A stretch of 64,000 nucleotides of DNA, taken from the NCBI RefSeq assembly GCF_025024155.1, contig NW_026251802.1, positions 62,001 to 126,000 on the forward strand, written 5' to 3'. A program made the translations under genes and the position numbers. Below are positions 45,261 through 57,366 of this stretch, in pieces (the first letter of the stretch is position 1; every line of letters begins with the position of its first letter). Under the pieces are notes generated by a model. That model saw nothing but the letters and a program-made list of their open reading frames with translations. It was not told the DNA's origin and ran no database searches. Origin of the DNA: Gamsiella multidivaricata. Its lineage: Eukaryota > Mortierellomycota > Mortierellomycetes > Mortierellales > Mortierellaceae.

Positions 45261-46329
45261 GCATTAAATAAGGTACATTCTCCAACCCAGGCATTGCTGG
45301 AGAATGTAGCGCAGTCCTTTCCTTTGAACGCTTAGCCGTTCTGCATAAGCTAAGCAGTACGTTCATAAGTCCTTTTGAACCCTTTCTTGATTGTGCTTAC
45401 TTGTCGACAGAGATATACGATGCAACTCCCTTGGACAAAAGATATAGGATACAGCTCCCATAGGCTGATGAATCCTACGGCATTTTTTAGGTGGGTTACT
45501 CAGTTGTAAAAGCGGCGGTGCCTCATCCATACCGTTCTCATCCAAACAAGTCAACTTGTTCTCCAGGTCTTCAGACCCACAATCACCAAACTCGCCTCCC
45601 CTCCAATGTTTTCAAGCTAGCGCTCAATGGCCTTGCTGTCGCAGCTCTGCAAGTATTATAAGTTGATGAGGGTCATGACTGCTAGAAGGGTACCAACGAA
45701 GAATGCAACGCCTTCTGTACCATACCTTCGCAAGCCTGGTTATTGCTAAAATTTCTTGGCCAATCTGCAGCTGTGGCTGTAAGCTGAAGACAATATCCTA
45801 TATGACCACCAACCCGTTAACAGAGCATATCATCTAGATAGAACATTGGTTGCGTACCTTGAAAAGCATTATTGATTTGCATTTTTGAATGGACGTCGAT
45901 ATAATTCTCCCAACCTCGACAGCGTGCTTTGACGCGACGTGGCGTTCCATGCCAAGCACATGATGTTTCGCTACTTACACTGGTAACATTGTCATACTAT
46001 CAGCGCCATATGCTTTAATTCGATAACAATTTGTCTGTTGTATTGATGTACGCATGTAGCTGGAACCACTGAGCTTTTGAGGAAAGTAGTCTATGTCATA
46101 TAAATCACGTATTTGCTTGCATCATGGCATTGCGCTTATTCTACCTTAAAAACACGTAGGGCCGAGTACTATGCGCACATATTTCATCGCCCTGACCTAT
46201 ATGATCTACTCTTAGTTCAAGCCCCTTAGCAAAAAAAACCTCACTCGACCAAAAGCTGATCTTCTTGAGTAGAACAAGGAAGGGGTCACGAAGGGATATT
46301 CTGGCGGGAGTCGACAGCGCATACTCAGC
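45261..46329. other. Stretch between two monooxygenase relics
   Basis: No gene supported. Parts may derive from the duplicated monooxygenase loci on either side, but I could not align them by eye. Confidence 0.35.
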
Positions 46330-47038
46330 CGTACATCAGGATTGTTTAAACAGTTGACGGAGGCAAATGAGCTGCCTACCTCCGACAGGAATGTTTTCAG
46401 AGTAGGACACATCTTCATGATTGGTACGACAAATCTTTTGGATCCTGAGAGGTATCCTGCCCTGAATGACAGCCACTATAATTTTCTAGCCATCATTGGA
46501 AAGGCCAAGGCATACATTGTAGGTTTTAGGGGCGGATAGGTAACAAACCGTATGTGCGAATACCCGTGCATCCATCCAACGGTTACTCTTCACTTTTTTT
46601 CTTTCTTTTTTCTTCGCAACAAGTAGCCACTATTTAGTCCCCCAGAATACCACATATCCTTCATTGTCGAGTAATTGGGCAAGAAGACTGTGAAACAGAT
46701 CGTATTTCGCAATGCAGAGTGGACCTCAGAATTCAACGAAAAGATGGTCGTAGTTTCCTCTTCAAATATGTCACAGCGACGCAAAGATCAAGGGCGAAAA
46801 GCGGGCCCTGAGCAACTTAATTGGCAACAATCCGCTCGAGCTGACCACCAAGGCCCTTCTCGAGGAAAAGCTCCTTGGAGCGTGGTTCCATGGGTGCACT
46901 GTCTTGATTGGCGGCGCGTGCCACAGGATGCTGACCAAGGCTTAGTCAATGCTATGGAGGATCCAGTGATCCTGGCGACCTGCTTGTATGATATCGCGAA
47001 CGACAAGGAGGCGCTGACGACCTATAGGATCACGTAGG
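46330..47038 (+). pseudogene. Second relic of the FAD monooxygenase, opposite strand
   Basis: Two plus-strand segments match the intact monooxygenase. 46342-46539 reads GHIFMIGTTNLLDPERYPAL against GHICMVGTTNPLDPAEFSGL. 46680-47038 reads VFRNAEWTSEFNEKMV, then in another frame LLEEKLLGAWFHGCTVLIGG and finally VNAMEDPVILATCLYDIAND. The expected GDACHKMQPSAGQG motif appears as GGACHRML followed by a stop. At least one frameshift and one stop make it non-functional. Its inverted orientation relative to the other two copies shows separate duplication or rearrangement. Confidence 0.78.
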
Positions 47039-47520
47039 CTTTCAGAAATTAAAGCGGACAGCGATATGAGCACGTAGTTTCAGGCGAGAACAGTGAAACT
47101 TTTGAATGAACAGGAGAGAATAAGATGTTCGTATTATTTTTCGATATACAGATTTTACCAACAGTTTTGCCACATCTCTTTGTTCGTACCGTTCAATAGA
47201 CGGGGCAGAGAAACTCGTCCGCGCCTTTTTTTAATACAACACTCCAACATAGCTTGTGAGCCAAAAGTATAGCAGTCATGTCAGACACATACCACATATC
47301 GTGTCTTTAGCTTCGAATCCCAGTCCACGCAATTTGCATGTCGATCAAGCACGCAAAGATGCCAAATAAGCCGATGTTGCTGTCATATGGAGTCACTTTT
47401 TATTGAAATCATTACCCCTGCGAATTTTAAGGTGCAAGATACACGCAAAGTTTGACGCGTCAATTAGGTAAGCATATTTCGAAATTCTGCAATACATGTA
47501 AGGTATATAGGAGCCCCTCT
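47039..47520. other. Intergenic between monooxygenase relic and intact gene
   Basis: No gene or repeat recognised; AT-rich. Confidence 0.4.
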
Positions 47521-49423
47521 CTAGACAGCGACCGCTTGCTTCTCTGCTTCTTGCTCCGCCAGGTATCGCTTGGAAGGCTTCTGTGGAACGACGGATAAGC
47601 CCTTGGGCGGAACAATCATTGGCAAGAACGTGATCTGCGGTCTATAGCCCGCCTGCTTCATGATACTCTTGGCCATGATCCACTTAGGAAGATTGTAAAT
47701 GATGGCCCGCAGCATCCGCTCACTCAGTTTCTACGCAGTCGAAAGGGAACATCATCAGTGCAATTGCTACAAACGTTGTCGTTGACACTGACATTTGCGT
47801 CGCTGTTGTTGTTGTTGTTGTTGCTCTTATATCCTTTTTTTCTTTTCACTTTCACTTTTCCTTTTCCTTTTCTTTTTTCTTTTTCTTTTCCTTTTCCTTT
47901 TCCTTTTTCCGATCAATAACCTAACATCACAGCACGGCGTTTGGCAGCTATCTTTACCTGTCCTGCCAGGATCTTTGATAGATTCGAGCTGTACTCGACA
48001 TGATACTTTGCGTAGGGAAATCTCTGGCTGTAGTACTCCTCGAATACTCCAGTGATCATCTCTGCCGTCACCTCTTGTTTTCCGCCCGAGATGTCATACA
48101 AGCAGTTGGCCAAGACGACAGCATCCTCCATAGCGTTCACAGCGCCTTGACCAGCGCTCGGCTGCATCTTGTGGCAGGCATCGCCAATCAAGACAGTGCG
48201 ACCATGGTACCAGGTCTCGAAGATCTTTTCCTCGAGGAAGACTTTGGAAATGAGCTCTGGAGGCGTAGCATCGATGAGGTTGCCAAGAACCTTTCCCTTG
48301 CCATGCTTGATTGGAAAGTCATAAATTTTCTTCACCATCTTCTCGTTTGCCTCAGGTCCCCACTCTGAGTTCCTAAAGGCGGCATCTTTGGCAGCCTTTT
48401 CGTCCAGTTGCTCGACAGCAAAAAAGGAGATACGGTTGTTCGGGAGGGTAGTAGTCGTCCACTGTGCGATCAAGGAATATAGGGCACCACGAGAGTTAGA
48501 GACGCGTGGACTCAACATAAATGTACGGTCAATAAAAAGAAAACGGATAAAGGCCTTTCAAACTTACAGTGTGGGCTGTGCCTTGTCCAATGATGGTTGA
48601 GAAATGACATTTTTCATCTGCCAGCCCTGAGAACTCCGCCGGGTCTAAGGGGTTGGTCGTGCCGACCATGCAGATGTGGCCCATCTTGAGACCTTCCGCA
48701 TCTGATTGCGGAAGCAGGTTTTTACTGATCAAATCCTTGTATAGATTCTGACGGACGCCTGAATACGCGCCGTCGGCACCAACCAAGATGTCGCCATGGT
48801 ATGTTTCATTGTCGCTGGTGCGGATCATGACACCTTCATTGTTCTGCAGCACCCAGACGACCTTTTTGTTCAACGATATTTTTTCCTCTGGGATCCTCGA
48901 CAGCAGAAGGGCATAGAGCTCAGCACGATGGAAGATATAAGTGTCATAGCCGGTCCTAGTTTTCTCAATACCATCATAAGTATGCTGTACATATCTCAAG
49001 TGCAAGGGTCCACCAAATACGTCCTTGCTCTTACTTCTCTGCATAGTCCGAGATATCGATAGCTCCAATGGGCTTGAGGCTTTCCTTGTATACATCCAAG
49101 CTTGAGCATTTGTACGAGAACTTCGCAATGTCCTCCAAGAGTCCCAGCTGTTCAAATACCGGAAGAATGTTTGCATTCAGGGCCAGGGCCGCGCCTGTTT
49201 TGTATGCAATTGTATCAGTCGTATGTTCAGTACAGCCGTAATAGACAATGCATGAAGGCAAAGCGTTTTTTACAATCTTTCATACAGTACCTAGGGGCTT
49301 TATTGCAGCTGCTCTTTCATAAATATGATATGGGATCCCCGCCTTTTCGAGCAGGATGGCCAAGAAAAGGCCTCCGAGACCAGCTCCTGAAATAAGAACT
49401 TTTGGGGGCTCGTACGCGGCCAT
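47521..49423 (-). CDS. FAD-dependent monooxygenase (salicylate-hydroxylase type)
   Basis: This is a class A flavoprotein monooxygenase that uses NAD(P)H and oxygen to hydroxylate an aromatic or similar substrate. Exons 49291-49423, 49035-49194, 48568-48955, 47958-48461 and 47521-47730 give 464 residues, a normal length. Hallmarks are the Rossmann GAGLGG near residue 13, TGYDTYIFHRAELYALL, GDILVGADGAYSGVRQNLY, and the FAD-binding GDACHKMQPSAGQGAVNAME. The junction 49035/48955 was set at an ACTAG acceptor because it alone restores frame. The last intron contains a polypyrimidine tract (47816-47910). The substrate is unknown. Two degenerate relatives lie within 4 kb (44989-45260 and 46330-47038), pointing to local expansion of this gene. 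Confidence 0.9.
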
Positions 49424-50191
49424 GATAACGAATCAGAATGAAAGAGGATGAAGAGTGGAATGAGGAAGAGATGATGAGGAGTCATCTGTAGCACAACATA
49501 AAAGAACACCCCATCGAAGCAACTGGCAGAGCAATGCATTTTCGAACAAACTTGTCTCGAACACAAAGTGAGCATCCAGCATCGTTGTGCGACCTGACGA
49601 ATGTCAACTTGCAGGTAGGGGTGAATTATTACAGTGCATTTTTTATTATTTTTTCGCGTGCTTCTGGATCGGAGCTTAGCTCTGCGATGGTGCGGTGGTA
49701 GATGTGGTATTGAAGCAGTTGTAGAAGTTTGCCTCAATAACCCGGTAAATACCAATATTCGAACAATCAAGCTGTTGTCGATATCCGAACCAAGAAAAGA
49801 GACCTGTATGACGAAAAGAGAATTCTACCATCAACCATGCTCCGTTAAGGGTCCCCTGCGCACAATACCACCAATCAGCATGGAAGATCAGCAGGATCGG
49901 GTTATCCGGATAGCCACCCTAAATCTGACCGATGAAACCTAAAACTCCTATAGAAGAGATCTGCACACGTGCTGCCGGTCCTTGGACTTGCATGGTCCAA
50001 CCCCATTGCCGAGTTTTCTTACATCATTCCAGGGCAACCCCCTTCATTTTTATGATGATACCGTCTCTCAAAGCCATGAAAAGGGCCGCTAAGGAAGTAG
50101 GACAACAACAGAGAAGGGCCGATTGCAGTGCATGTACAGTTTTATTACCGGTATTGCTAGTGCCATTTCCGTAATAAAAGATCACGGCATT
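49424..50191. other. Intergenic between monooxygenase and PI31 genes
   Basis: No supported gene; the left part should contain the promoter of the monooxygenase gene, and the right part the 3' end of the PI31 gene. Confidence 0.4.
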
Positions 50192-51847
50192 CTACATATA
50201 CATGTCCATGTATCCTGGCGGGGGTGCCTCATCGTTGTCGGGTTCACCAGAGAATCTATCAAAAAAAATAATCATAGTGGCTTTAGTCATTCGTTCGTTA
50301 CGCGCTCTGGCGGTCGAACATGCAAAAGAGGCTGGTTAAAGCACTTACGGAACGCCGCGTCCTGCACCACGACCCTGACCTGGAGTGGGTCCCTGATGTG
50401 GATTTGAGTGAGCGGTGCCTGCGCCCGGCGAGCTACCGCCTACTGGGCCGAATGGCCCGATTGGATCAAACCTTGCTCCTGGAGGAACAGATCCCCGAGG
50501 CAGCGGCTGTGGACCACCGTAGATACCACCTCCACCTCCCACACCACCAGTACCCGGAGGAGGTCTTCTGAACATTGGATGGTTGGGTCCCACAACCATG
50601 CCGCCGCCTGTGCTCCCTCCAATTCCACCTCCAATCCCGCCCCCAATTCCGCCTCCAAGTCGACCGCCAAAAGGATCCAGATCACTATGTCCGATATCAA
50701 ATGGACTGCGTCCACCCATGCCTCCAATTCCCATATAGCCCGGGTCTTCAGCTGAAAATGGGTCTCCAAAAATAGGAGGGCGTGGCACAAATCCCGGTCG
50801 ACCAGGTCGAGGGATGCCTCCAATACCTGGGAATGTAGAGGGATCATCTGGGTAGTATCCAGGCTCATGCCCGCCATCACCTCTTCCAATATCAGTTCTG
50901 GCTCGCTCTCCGGATCTCGATTCAGTTCCTGAGGCTATACTTGTGCTGCTGGCAGGAGTTCTCTCTTCCCGATAACCTGGCTTTGACAAACCTGGGATGA
51001 GCTGTTGCACAACCTTGACCTTGAACTGTCCAATTAGGTCGTTGATCCTTGACCGTGAGATGAAGCCGTTCCAGAGAGGATCTCTGTCCACGTTTGTCGC
51101 ACTTGTGAATGGGAAGTATGAGGGCGAGGTAAAATCCTTGACCTCGAGTTCCAACGAGCATATTTTGCTGGTCTAATTGAGAGAAATAGGTGAAATGGCC
51201 ATAGTCAATCCGCCTTGCTGCTATTCGTTACTTGGCAGTGAAAGTTAAAAGTTACAAGGCTGTGTCGCTCACCTCGATAGTAGTGCCATGGATTACAAAT
51301 TTGCCAGCCATACGCATGCACTTGATCAAATACGTGAGTTGAGAGTGCGAATGTGTGTATCTGAAAGAGTAACTTTCCTTCGACGCGTTCCATCGCTCAG
51401 GCAAAACGTTGGCCGTGGTGAGGTCTATCCAAAGCAGGATACCCCAGTGCATACAGTTAGTCAGAGTCCCCGACGGACGTGTTAATACAGTTCGAATGCA
51501 TATTGTCCGCGTTTACCTTCATTGCTCAGGCGATCTCCTTCAAGAGAGTCCTCCTCGCTCAGCCCGACCAGCCTAAACCCGACAGCAGTCATCATAGCGT
51601 GGGATATACTTGCAAGGGCTTCATACGCGCTATTGAGGATAGTTACTGTGGATCCAGCTGCTGGCGCAGCCGCCTCAGCACTTGATACAGATACTGCATC
51701 TGCCTCCGTTTCGGTCCTAGCTGTGCTGGCGGGAGTGCTTTTGGTTGGAAGGAGGCGCTGGAGAAGCTCGAGGACGCTGTCGCAGTCGAGAACGTTGGTG
51801 ATTGTAGTGTTGCTTGCGTTTGTAGGAGAATGTTGCGCGTTCGACAT
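50192..51847 (-). CDS. Proteasome inhibitor PI31-like protein (PSMF1 family)
   Basis: PI31 binds the 20S proteasome and links it to other factors. Exons 51517-51847, 51273-51424, 50349-51172 and 50192-50255 join in frame to give 456 residues. The N-terminal FP domain includes LTYLIKCMRMAGKFVIHGTT. A glycine- and proline-rich tail follows, with RFDPIGPFGP at about 405-415 and many GGGIGG units. A small last exon adds PDNDEAPPPGYMDMYM, the conserved C-terminal PPPGYDDMY motif of the family. Stopping at the stop codon just past the donor at 50348 would lose this motif, so the 93-bp last intron is real. It shares a 363-bp promoter region with the divergent WD40 gene. Confidence 0.9.
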
Positions 51848-52210
51848 AGTAATGAGTTATGAATGGGGCGAAGGGGTGTGAGCAGACCCATTTTATGGTT
51901 TTCAGCTCGCGTTGGCCACAGCCCAAAAGTGATGGAACGCGTAAGTCCTGTATGAGTAACGTAACGACCAGCAGTCCGTTTCAGCTCTCAATGTGACTCG
52001 AGTGTGAGCAGACAACGGTTACCTAGGCGATCAAGAGGTGATTGTGCCCTTGACTTGATCCGGCGCATGGCAACCCAGAAGTGACGCAGAGCATGAGCAG
52101 CCGGAACCAGGACTTCAGGACAACATTTGTTGTCCGGAACGTAGCCAGGAGGTAATATTTCTCTCTCTGCGCTGGAAACACCCCCCACCTTCATCAGATT
52201 CTTGAAGAGG
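51848..52210. promoter_or_regulatory. Bidirectional promoter between PI31 and WD40 genes
   Basis: Only 363 bp separate the two divergent start codons, so both promoters and 5' UTRs must lie here. No clear TATA box was seen. The start of the WD40 gene at 52211 is the first ATG in the open first exon; an upstream 5' exon cannot be excluded. Confidence 0.6.
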
Positions 52211-55200
52211 ATGACCGCTACTAATTCTGATATTATTTGCTGGGATATCACGTTCGGTAGTGTCAGTGCTGAGGAACTTTCTACGTTTTTTGGACTAAGC
52301 CCGAATGCTACCGTAGTTGAACAAGGCATCGTGCATTCGGAGCAGGCAACATCCACCTTTCGTGTCAGTGTCAACTCCATGGGCGAGGCTATAGCCCTTT
52401 TCAAGTAAGGACTTGACTCTTGAGGTGTCAAGGCTTTGGTAATGGGTCATGATTTGAGTCCATGCCTTGGCGGTTAGCCTACTACCTACTGGACGTTCTT
52501 CATAGGCTGTTTCTCACATACTGGCTGTCGCTATATATCATCAGGAAACATAACTTTACGTATTTCAAAGGACAGTGGATCAGCCTTGAGCTCTGGCCAT
52601 TCAAGATTCACAACCATATCCCGGATGTCGAAATCGAACTTCCTGAAAACACTTCGCTTGCGGTGAGCTTACTTTTTTTTTTTTTTTTTTTCTTTTGAAA
52701 AGCTTAATGATGGTATTTAGCAGAGAGCATCTTCAATATTCCTCGGTTTTGTTGTCATTAGAAAATTTACGGTGTCTGCAGAGGAAGCTACGGAAATGTC
52801 CTTTCAGGTATGAGTAGGCTGAGGTGTGTCCGAATTCCATATATTCAGGCGCATAGGCCGATAAATTAATAAGGTTTTGTTGTACTCTCATTAATTCTCG
52901 TCAGTGATGAAGCGCATTTGCACTGCACCAGGCTACGCTCGTTTTTCAGTCTACTTTCTCAAGAAAGAGAATGCAAGACTTGCAGTCAGCTCCATACAAT
53001 CTGGTAGAGTCGGTATCGGCCACCAGAAGAAGAAGAAGGTATTAGGCATAACGATCGCGTTAATTCATGAGTCAGAACATAGTATATCATATTGATGCCT
53101 ATTCTTCCTCCCCAGGGAAAATTGACCATCGATGGACATACTCCAAAGTTTGCCACCACAAACGTTGATTCGCCTTCTGTTCACGATTTGTTCTTTCAAA
53201 TCAAAACTCCTGAAAAAGCCAAGGGGAACGTGATTGATGTACCTATGAACATCACCGATCCTAAACGGTCTACCACGCAGATCATGCATATTGTACCGGT
53301 AGGTCGCTACCTGTCGATGCATCTCAAGCGCGTGTCATCCACTATGAAAGAACGAAAACATGCACGATTGCTAACAACGTTGAGTCGTGTCATAGGGAGG
53401 CCAGGGCAGCAATCCCACCACCAGCAATACCATTAACAATAATAACACCAGCAGCTCCAGTAGGGGCAACAATAACAGCAGCAGTAAATTGTCAAAGACT
53501 GGCAGGCGTAAACAGGGATCCGCTGAGGATCAGCGCTCAACCAAGTTTTCGAAATCGTACGTCATTCCAGAGCTCCTTCTTCGCCCAGGAGAGATCAACA
53601 ATATGCATTCTAGATCACGAACTTCAAGGAACACACTTTCGGATTGGTATGATATCGCATTCATCTGTTACGAGACTCTCTACAATATGTCATCGAAATC
53701 CAACCAAGGTCGAGTCTCAGTATCTACGCTGACCTGGGGCTCTCAGTTGGATATATCAACGTTCCGATTGCATTACGGTATGGCATGCCAAATTTCATTC
53801 CGTTGAACAGAGGCGTTTATACAGTACGGCCTCGTGAGCGATTGCGCACAAAACTGAATTTCAGAGATTAACTACGAGCACATCTTGGCTTTGAATACAC
53901 AGGGTCGGTATTTACACCATTTGGTTCCCAGAACCGGCATCCCGTTGCGTCATGTCTGACAGTTGAGATGCGACAATATGGAGACAAAGATTCTGCGGCA
54001 GAAGTTTTGGCTATTCGCAACAATGGCCATTTGTACGATTCATGCGAAGTAAGACGTCACCTACACCCAAGCATGCGGACAAAATTAGGGAACGTTATTT
54101 TTGAGGACCAAACATAACAGCTTGCTAATCTTGGAATTTCCGAACTTTTAGGCAATGTTGGAGGGTATAAACGTCGCTGGCCGAGGTCCCGTCATGGATA
54201 TGAAGTAAGCGTACTTTGGTTTTGAGTACCCTAATTGTGTAGGAGTATAGCGAAGGCATTAGCTGATCAGTTGCATTCCTATTAGATGTTTAGAGTCAGG
54301 TCACCTTGTAACATCTTCCATGTCGACAAATCAGACGAACAATCTCTACGTCTGGGATATGAGAGACGATGCAGAGCAGGCTAAGGTCCCGGTTGTCGCG
54401 TAAGCATTTATGGAAGGTCCTGACGAAGTACATGAGCCTAGCCTCAATTTTTGTTTGCAGACTATATTGATGCGATCAACTGTTTTCTGCTCGCTTAGAT
54501 TGAAATCGCAACTGCGGGGCAAGATCTACTTTGATGCCTGCAATGGCGATGTGTGCAGCGTTGGTATGTTTGGTTCGCATGGCTGATTACAATATCAACT
54601 GCGTCCATTGAATGAATCTCACCTCTTCTTTAAAATAATGTCAATCATCTAGATGACAACGGCACCATCCACAGCTACGATCTATACACGGCTGCGTTAT
54701 CCAACAAGCATACTGACACTCGTACGTGCTCCCGCAAAAGAGATCAACTAGTTCTCTATTGCCCTTCCTGTTCTGACTTTTCGCACTTAATTATTGTATT
54801 ATTCGAACAGGCAACTTAGATTATACGGCAATGACGGATATCGACTTGGAGTACAAATTTTTCTCGTCCTGCATTTCAATCAATGGATTCGATTCGACTG
54901 TCCTCGTAGGATCAAGTGAACACGCCCAAATTGCCCGCTGGGACCCACGATCGCCTTCCTCGAATATTTTTACGTCAACGGCATGTCGCAGATGGGGCAC
55001 GCGGGGTTCCCAGCGCAGGGACTACGATCATATTTACGGCATTGAATGGAGCCCCAGAAATACCAATGAGTTTATGACGGTTCATATGGAGGCCGTCCGT
55101 ATCTGGGATGCGCGTAAAATGGACCGTGATGTAGGCGCTTGCTATTACGTTTCTTTTTCGTTTTTTAAAATTGTAGTGTAATGTTATTGACTGTGTCGCG

Positions 55201-55755
55201 TATTCTTTACTCCGCATTCTAGATATTTGCAACAACGCACTGTATGGCCCCAACGGCGCTTCGCAAGGCCCAATGGTCACCACATCGGTCTGACTGTATA
55301 GCCGGACTGACCATGGACGGCCAAGTGAAGATTTGGAAGATCAAGAATTTTGATGTCCCTGCGGATATATCAACCCCACAACAGTACCCAGAGGAGCTGT
55401 TTGTACACCAGGCACATGAGTAATGTCTTTGTCGTATCGGCCCTCTTGCCGAGGGCGGTTTCTTTTTTTTTTTTTTCTTTTTTCGCACACCTAACATGAG
55501 CTTATGCGTTTTTCTTTAGTTTGATGATATCGGATTTTGCCTGGTGCCCGTATGTGGAGGATGTGATTTCAACCGTTTCTCCCGGTACTGTTGGTAGCGC
55601 AGGCCATATTCAAGGTACCTCCATCACTCTCTTGTGGTAATCCTGCTCAAAACAGAAACTGAGTGTCCTATTGATATCGATTTGTTCATTGCAATCTCTT
55701 TGTAGTCTGGCGTCCAAGAAACCTGCATGAAAGCGACGACAATGGCGAGCCTTAA
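52211..55755 (+). CDS. WD40-repeat protein with unrecognised N-terminal region, 16 exons
   Basis: Exons, each in phase: 52211-52404, 52506-52662, 52721-52807, 52913-53038, 53116-53298, 53396-53556, 53721-53833, 53879-54048, 54152-54204, 54286-54399, 54499-54563, 54653-54721, 54811-55130, 55223-55419, 55520-55614, 55706-55755, totalling 717 residues. The C-terminal half has WD repeats: NNLYVWDMRDD, AQIARWDPRS, YGIEWSPRNTNEF ... VRIWDARK, AQWSPHRSDCIAGLTMDGQV KIWKIK, and MISDFAWCPYVEDVISTVS ... QVWRPRNLHESDD. The last unit resembles the end of RBBP4/GRWD-type propellers. The N-terminal 300 residues, including an Asn/Ser-rich stretch, match nothing I recognise. The exon 7/8 junction (45-bp intron removing an in-frame TAA at 53869) and the exon 4 start are the weakest. 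A nuclear scaffold role is possible but unproven. Confidence 0.75.
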
Positions 55756-55942
55756 ATGAAACTATATACGGTCAACATAGATATCCTACAGTTTGACGCT
55801 TTGACAGGGTCTCGCTGTTTTCGACCTCCAATGCTGAAAGAGTCATCGGTGTATTAAAGGTCTTGACATTCTCAGAGTTTCGATCATAAGGGATAAAAAT
55901 GGTTAGAGGGGACTTTATTATGTTTGACCTTTAAAAAAAGGC

Positions 55943-57244
55943 TTAAGCAGTGCGCTTGGCAACCTCTGCTTTGAAGACCTCGGCAATGTTGCCGTTCTTG
56001 ACACCGTCCTCCAAGGTCTGGCGGACAGCCTCGAGCTGATCTAATCCCTTGGCGCCGTCCAAGAGGGCATCCAGCAGCTCGAGCTGCTTCTCGACCTGGG
56101 CGGGTCCGGCGTTCTCGCCAGCGGGCAAGAAATAGTTGTTGTCCTTGATCAAGGCCTTCAAGTTCTTCTTCTCCTTGCGGACTGCACGCTTCAACAGCTC
56201 CTTGTTCTTCTTGCCGTCCTCACGAGCAGCCTTCTCAGCCTCCTCGGAGGCAATACGCGCAGCCTCAGCAGCAGCGGCGGTGGCAGCAGCCTCCTCGACC
56301 GCACGCTTCTCGGCCTCCTCCTTCTCGCGGCGCTTGGCGTTCCTCTGCTTGTTGGCCTGCTCTTTGAAGATCTTGATACGAGGATCCAGCGACAAGGCCT
56401 GGTCGACAATCTCGCGCAGACGGGCGTTGTCCTCCTTCTTCAGCTTGGCACGCTCAGCCTTGTTCTTCTTCTCAAAGTATCGCTTATCATCACGCGAGTC
56501 ATGGCCCTCACCGTCCTCCTTGTCCATCCACTCGAATGTCCTCCACGAATCGAACTTGTACCAGAAGTCATAGAATCCCTGTACATCCTCCTGTGACGAC
56601 TCAGCGTTACCCAGCTGAGGGACAGGCTGAACATTCGAGAAGCGCGACTCGCGCTCAAAGACAGGTCCGTACTGCTTGTAAAAATCCTGCTTGCTCTTGG
56701 GGTTGGGGATCTGATCCGAGACGTTGGGGTCGACGGAATCCCACTGGCGACGCTTGACGGGGTCCATGAGGGTCTCGAAGGCCTTTTGGATGCACTTGAA
56801 GAATCCGTCGTCATGGAGACCACCGTGAGCAGCCTTCTTGTCGGGATGGTGCTTCAGGACCTTCCTGCGGTGTGCACGACGGATCTGGTCCTCGGTGGCC
56901 TTATAACGGAGGGCCGAGAGTCCCAAGACAGCATACTGGTCCTGATCCTTCCAATCCTTGGGGTCGCGGCGGAGCATGGCGGGGTCCTCGGGCTCGTCAC
57001 CGAGATCAGAGTTGTCCTGCTCGCCATCGCCAGCGCTCTTGGCGGCAGCTTCGGCTTCAGAGATCACCTTCTCGTCCTCAGAGAAGGTGCGCGAGTGGAT
57101 GTGACGGCGTGCATGGGCGAGGAAATGGCGACCAACGGGCTGGATCGACGCCTTGGTGGGGGTCGCGATCTTGGCGTGGAAGGCCGACGTCTTGTCGGCA
57201 GACCAGGACTTTGGTGGCGAAGGGAGGAGGAAATCCAGGACCAT
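55943..57244 (-). CDS. ZUO1: Zuotin-type DnaJ protein (ribosome-associated complex)
   Basis: Zuotin is the J-domain partner of Ssz1 in the ribosome-associated complex and stimulates the Ssb Hsp70 on nascent chains. The intronless frame gives 433 residues from MVLDFLLPSPP; an earlier in-frame Met lies in the 5' UTR and was not used because MVLDFLLP is the family start. The J domain (about 100-170) has YAVLGLSALRYKATEDQIRR and the HPD motif in KHHPDKK. The zuotin homology domain follows (FYKQYGPVFERESRFS, FYDFWYKFDSWRTFEWMD), then a charged ribosome-binding helix rich in KAERAKLKKED and KRREKEEAEKRA. It ends with a four-helix-bundle region (NYFLPAGE...). Metazoan MPP11 has two additional SANT domains, absent here, as in yeast. 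Confidence 0.96.
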   Translation of the reverse strand: MVLDFLLPSPPKSWSADKTSAFHAKIATPTKASIQPVGRHFLAHARRHIHSRTFSEDEKVISEAEAAAKSAGDGEQDNSDLGDEPEDPAMLRRDPKDWKDQDQYAVLGLSALRYKATEDQIRRAHRRKVLKHHPDKKAAHGGLHDDGFFKCIQKAFETLMDPVKRRQWDSVDPNVSDQIPNPKSKQDFYKQYGPVFERESRFSNVQPVPQLGNAESSQEDVQGFYDFWYKFDSWRTFEWMDKEDGEGHDSRDDKRYFEKKNKAERAKLKKEDNARLREIVDQALSLDPRIKIFKEQANKQRNAKRREKEEAEKRAVEEAAATAAAAEAARIASEEAEKAAREDGKKNKELLKRAVRKEKKNLKALIKDNNYFLPAGENAGPAQVEKQLELLDALLDGAKGLDQLEAVRQTLEDGVKNGNIAEVFKAEVAKRTA

Positions 57245-57366
57245 CTTGATGAATGTGAGTGAATGTGTCGTTGAGAAGAGAGAGTAGTGAGATCGAGGCA
57301 ACTGCAGCAGGAGTTTTTTTTTTTTTTGTTTGGTCAGAAAAGGTCTCACGTGTTTTATTCTAAGTT

